Below are positions 6,835 through 10,000 of a DNA stretch of 10,000 bases, in pieces. This DNA is from Actinidia chinensis (lineage: Eukaryota > Streptophyta > Magnoliopsida > Ericales > Actinidiaceae), in the NCBI GenBank assembly GCA_009663005.1, contig CM018905.1, positions 91,035 to 101,034 on the forward strand, in the 5' to 3' direction. The notes under the pieces are model-generated. The model was given only the letters and a program-made list of their open reading frames with translations. It did not search any database and had not been told where the DNA came from. Position numbers and translations under genes: made by a program. How positions within the stretch are numbered: position 1 is the stretch's first letter; every line of letters starts with the position of its first letter.

Positions 6835-7034
6835 TCCATCTATAAAGTGAACAGAAATTACCACATCATGTGTTGATATGATCTAGATATAAGGGAAACC
6901 CAGTTTAATGGCCTTGAAAATAATTAAATTCAATATTTTTTTTCTCACAGTAAATGAGGAGAGACAGATTTACAGATCAAATAAGGTAAAAGATAAATCG
7001 AAGTTAGATATGTGTAATAACGTTAATATATATA
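6835..7034. other. Ordinary-composition right flank of the LTR
   Basis: 200 bp of AT-rich but purine-balanced DNA, continuous with 3929-4563 before the LTR inserted. It includes a TTTTTTTTCTCACAG stretch at about 6935-6950 that resembles a splice acceptor, but no credible exon follows. It passes into the right array through AACGTTAATATATATATAATATC, which resembles the AATGTTATC start of the array units. Confidence 0.5.
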
Positions 7035-7844
7035 TAATATCTTGTTTTTTCCTTTTTTAAACCAATTTTTGTCCACTTTTCTGTTTTTTTTCATATTTTC
7101 CTTTTCTCCCTTCCCCTCACCCCCTTTTTTTCTTTTTTCTTTTTATATCAACTTTTTTTTTCCTTTTTAATTTTTTTACGGTTTTCATATCTTTTTTCTG
7201 TTTTTAATTTTTTATATATATATTTTGTAATTTTTTTCTTTTTGTATCCTTTTCTTTTCTTTTTTCTTTTCTTTTTTTCTTTTTTAACGGTTTTTTTCTT
7301 TTTTTTCTCCCTATTTGTTTCCTTTATTCCTTAATTCCCTTTTTTATTTTTTTATTTTCGTATTTTTCTTTCTTTTCCCCATTTTTTCTTATTTTATCTA
7401 CATTTTCTTTTTTTCTTTTTTTCTGTTTATATATAAATATTTTGTTATCTTTTTTTATTTAATTTTTCTTTTCTTTTTTCTTTCAAGTTTTTTAATTTTT
7501 TTCCTATTTTCTGTTTTTATTTATTTTTTCTGTTTTTTTTATATATATAAATATATATTTGTTTTTTTTGGCTTATCCCTTCTTTCTCTTTTTATATTCT
7601 TTTTTCTTGTTTTCATTTATGCACTGTTTTTATTTTGGGATTACTTTTCCATTTTTCTGTTGTTCTTCTTCTTCTTTTCTTCTTTTTTTCTTTTTCTTTT
7701 TTTCTATTTTCAACTGTTTATTCATATTTTTTTGCTTTTTATCCAATTCTTATTTTTAAGAATAATGTTTTTACCTAATTATGTTTAAAAAAATTCTCCT
7801 ATTTTATTTTATTATTTTTTATTTTTTTATTTTCTATATTTTCA

Positions 7845-7869
<25 letters not shown>
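7845..7869. repeat. AT microsatellite, 12 units
   Basis: Twelve uninterrupted AT units plus one A, the longest dinucleotide run in the window. It occupies the TA-rich slot of a unit just before TTTTATGTCCTTTTC, as shorter TA runs do in the other units. Confidence 0.9.
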
Positions 7870-7875
<6 letters not shown>

Positions 7876-8203
7876 TTTTTTCCTTTTATGTCCTTTTCTT
7901 TTTTTTCTTTCATTTTCTATTTTTTCTGTTTTTATATATAATATATATTATATTTTTTATTATATTATTTTTTGCGTTGTTTTTCTTTGTTTTTACCTTT
8001 TTTTATTTTTTTCATCTTTTTCAACCGGTTTTTATTTATTTTTTTAATTCTCTTTCCTTTTTTATTAAGTTTGCCCTCACTTTTTCATTTTTTATGTTTT
8101 TCTTTGTTTTACTTTTTTTCTGTTTTTAATTTTTTTTACAGTTTTTTGCTTGTTTTTTATCTAGTTTTTTCTCTTTCTTCTATTTTAGTTCTTCTCCTTT
8201 ATT

Positions 8204-8245
8204 TAGTTTATCTTTTTTGGTTTTAATTTTATTTTTGAATATTTT
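8204..8245 (+). repeat. Block shared with 1576-1618
   Basis: Near-identical to the left-array block (TAGTTTATC start, TTTTGAATATTTT end). The AATGTTATC landmark follows about 108 bp later here and 160 bp later on the left, so the unit has changed in length between the two. Confidence 0.75.
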
Positions 8246-8311
8246 CTTTTCCTTTCTTTTCCGTTTTTCATTTTCTGTTTTTTTTTCCTGTTTATATATG
8301 TAAATATGTTT

Positions 8312-8579
8312 AATGTTATCTTGTTTTTTTCCCTCTTTTATATTTTAATCTACTTTTTTCTTATTTTTTAACTTTTTTCACTACTTTTTTTTTGTTCTAT
8401 TTATACATATTGTTATTCTTTTCTTTTCTTGTTATTCTTTTCTTTTCTATTTATACATATTGTTTTCTCTATATTCTACTTTTTTTCTTCTATTTTCCGT
8501 TTTTAATATTTTAACAGTTTTTTTCCCTACTGTTTTTTTTTGTTTTTATATATAATATGTATAATATTTATATATATTT
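8312..8579 (+). repeat. 268-bp degenerate unit
   Basis: It starts at AATGTTATCTTG and is followed by the next start AATGTTATCTTC at 8580. Both continue with a T/C run, ATCTACTTTTTTCTTA, a short CACTACTTTTTT or TTACTACTTTTTT word and TCTATTTATACATATTGTTAT. This is the clearest short-period pair in the right array. Confidence 0.65.
8396..8464 (+). repeat. Nested local duplication
   Basis: TCTATTTATACATATTGTT occurs at 8396-8414 and 8446-8464 (50-bp offset). Between them GTTATTCTTTTCTTTTCT occurs at 8412-8429 and 8431-8448 (19-bp offset). These nested duplications lie inside the 268-bp unit and look like recent slippage, since copies are exact. Confidence 0.85.
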
Positions 8580-9136
8580 AATGTTATCTTCTTTTATTCC
8601 CTTTTTTAAATTTTTATCTACTTTTTTCTTAGTTTTTTTACAGTTTTTTACTACTTTTTTTTCTTTTCCATATATTCTATTTATACATATATATTGTTAT
8701 TTTTTTCGGTTCATGTCCTTTTCTTTTTTTCTTTCATTTTCTGTTTTTGATTTTTTAACAATTTTTCTCTGTTTCCCCCCTGTTTCCCCCTGCTTTTATC
8801 TTTTTTTTGTTTTTTGTTTTTTTAGTTTCCCTTTTCTGTTTTTTTATCTAATTTTTTTTTCTCTTTTTGTTTATTTTATGTTTTTCGTTGTTTTACTTTT
8901 TTTTTTATCTAATTCTATTTATATATATTGTTATTTTTATTCCTCTTATGTCCTTTACTTTTTTATCTTTCATTTTCTGTTTTTAATTTTTCAACTGTTT
9001 TTTTTTTATTTTCATTTTCTTTTTTTGTTTTTATATAAAATATATAATATTTTTGTTATATTATTTTTTTTCTGTTTTTTCCTCCTTTTCCCCCTTTTTT
9101 GCTATATTATTTTTTCATTTTTTCATTTTTTGTGCG

Positions 9137-9156
9137 TATAAATATTTTCTGAGTTT
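9137..9156 (+). repeat. 20-bp word shared with 1410-1429
   Basis: Exact match to the left array at a 7727-bp offset, with similar flanks on both sides (TTATATTATTTTTT before, T/C run after). Confidence 0.8.
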
Positions 9157-9307
9157 TTCTTCATTTTTTCCTTTTTTCCCTTCTGTTTTTCCCTATTTCC
9201 CCCTATTTTTATCTCTTTTTTTGTTTTTTATTTTTTTAATTTCCTTTTCCTGTTTTTTCATCTAATTTTTTTTCTCTTTTATGTTTTTTTAATATTTTAC
9301 GTTTTAC

Positions 9308-9324
9308 TTTTTTTTTTTTTTTTT
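9308..9324 (+). repeat. 17-base T homopolymer
   Basis: The longest pure T run I found, followed by AACAGTTTTTTAT. Its length is likely to vary between individuals or between sequencing reads. Confidence 0.85.
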
Positions 9325-9845
9325 AACAGTTTTTTATAGTGGTTTTTTTATTTTCTATTTCTGTTTTTCTCCTCTTATTTACTTTTTTTTATTTTCTTGC
9401 ATTTTATGTTTCCCTTTTTTTCCTGCTTTTAATTTTTTAACTGTTTTCATTTTATGTACTTTTTTATTTTTTTTCTTCCATTTTCTATTTTCCTTTTTCT
9501 TGTTTTTAATTTTTTTTTCTTTTTTTCTTCTCTTTTTTCTATTTTTATCAATTTTTTTGTTTATATATATATTTGTTATATTTTTTTTTTGTTTTTATTA
9601 TATATTTTTTCTTTCCTTTTCTATCTGTATTTTTCTATTTTAATTTTTTTTCTGCCTTTTCTTTTCTTTTCTCTTTTTAAAATTTTTTAACTATTTTTTT
9701 TTCGTTTTTATCTTTTATATATATATTGTTATCTTGTTTTTTTCCTTTTATGTATTTTTCTCTTCCTTGTTTTGTTTTTTTCCTTTTTTTTGTTTTTATC
9801 TATTTTTTATATTTACACATATATATTTATATTGTGTTTTGATGT

Positions 9846-9882
9846 AAAACTAGTTGTTCTCTACTATTTTACAGCTAGTTTT
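9846..9882. repeat. Small inverted repeat near the array edge
   Basis: AAAACTAG (9846-9853) and its reverse complement CTAGTTTT (9875-9882) flank a 21-base loop. The stem is only 8 bp and AT-rich, and no U-tract terminator logic applies in this context. Recorded as a structural oddity. Confidence 0.4.
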
Positions 9883-9960
9883 TATAGTTTTTTTCTTTTC
9901 ACAACTAATTTTTGGTGTTTTTTCTTTTTTACAGCAGTTTTTTTCCTTTTTACAACTAAT
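9866..9960 (+). repeat. Short terminal repeats at the right array edge
   Basis: Two related blocks, each with an ACAGCTAG/ACAGCAG word, a TTTTTTTC run and ACAACTAAT. The ACAACTAAT words are at 9901 and 9952 (51 bp apart) and the ACAGC words at 9871 and 9931 (60 bp apart). The words differ from those of the main array and mark its right edge. Confidence 0.55.
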
Positions 9961-10000
9961 ATATCGGACAAAAATGATGCACAAATCCTATCGGAACTTA
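9961..10000. other. Ordinary sequence beyond the array
   Basis: The last 40 bases lose the T bias and show a mixed composition with TATCGGA twice. It is too short to identify. Confidence 0.5.

Larger units (their letters stand above)
7035..9957. repeat. Right T-rich strand-asymmetric repeat array
   Basis: About 2.9 kb with the same plus-strand T bias as the left array and the same vocabulary: TATCTAC, AACAGTTTTTT, TTTCATTTTCTGTTTTT, TATATATTGTTAT. Specific longer matches to the left array at 8204-8245 and 9137-9156 show common origin and same orientation. Units are degenerate, and period estimates vary from about 230 to 620 bp depending on the landmark. The 194- and 157-codon frames here (8557-9141 and 7315-7788) are Phe/Leu-rich low complexity and not accepted as genes. 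Confidence 0.9.

Noticed and set aside
6935..6975. Splice acceptor and exon on the plus strand after TTTTCTCACAG
   Set aside because: The pyrimidine tract fits, but the following sequence has no sustained open frame with coding composition and no donor site that makes sense.
7315..7788. 157-codon frame that resembles a multi-pass membrane protein
   Set aside because: The hydrophobicity is a by-product of poly-T. The same kind of frame appears in every T-rich segment and in overlapping frames.
8557..9141. 194-codon plus-strand open frame, the longest in the window
   Set aside because: Composition is almost entirely Phe, Leu, Tyr, Ser and Ile from T-rich codons, with no domain or charged segments. 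Stops are rare because TAA, TAG and TGA need purines that are scarce on this strand.
1..10000. CRISPR array, phage, bacterial defence or operon signals
   Set aside because: No regularly spaced identical repeats with unique spacers, no ribosome-binding or operon structure, and the base composition and LTR point to a plant nuclear genome.

Overview
This window looks like non-coding, repeat-dominated nuclear DNA from a flowering plant. I see no intact protein-coding gene, no tRNA or rRNA, and nothing bacterial. The plant assignment rests on a complete solo LTR with ends typical of plant Ty3/gypsy elements, plus dispersed AT-rich repeats. It is an inference, and I cannot name the family or species.

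The layout has three blocks. (1) Positions 1 to about 3913 are a strongly strand-asymmetric, T-rich array (40 of 60 bases are T in the first line, 46 of 60 at 1501-1560). It is not a simple microsatellite. It consists of degenerate repeat units: a 267-bp unit present three times (4, 271 and 2066), a roughly 620-bp unit around 1112-1735, a 220-bp tandem duplication at 3249-3666, and two copies of a C-rich block (661-820 and 2461-2660). (2) Positions 3914-7034 are an island of ordinary base composition. Its core, 4564-6829, is a 2266-bp solo LTR flanked by a perfect 5-bp target-site duplication (CAATG). Removing it leaves about 850 bp of single-copy-looking DNA, which holds a 64-codon minus-strand open frame that may be a gene remnant and a 15-bp direct repeat around a 524-bp segment. 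(3) Positions about 7035-9957 are a second T-rich array of the same polarity. It shares specific sub-sequences with the left array, so the two are one repeat family and possibly one array split by the island. Ordinary sequence resumes at about 9961.

The LTR is best read on the minus strand. Read that way it starts TGTAATATCCC, has a G-box palindrome and a TATA box about 330 nt in, and ends GGGTCGTGACA, the kind of end that precedes a Met-tRNA primer site in many plant gypsy elements. There is no such primer site here and no second LTR, so this is a recombined relic. If its promoter still fires, transcription would run leftward through the possible gene remnant and into the left array, giving an A-rich RNA. 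The long Phe/Leu/Tyr-rich open frames in the T-rich blocks are artefacts of T-rich codons and are not annotated as genes.
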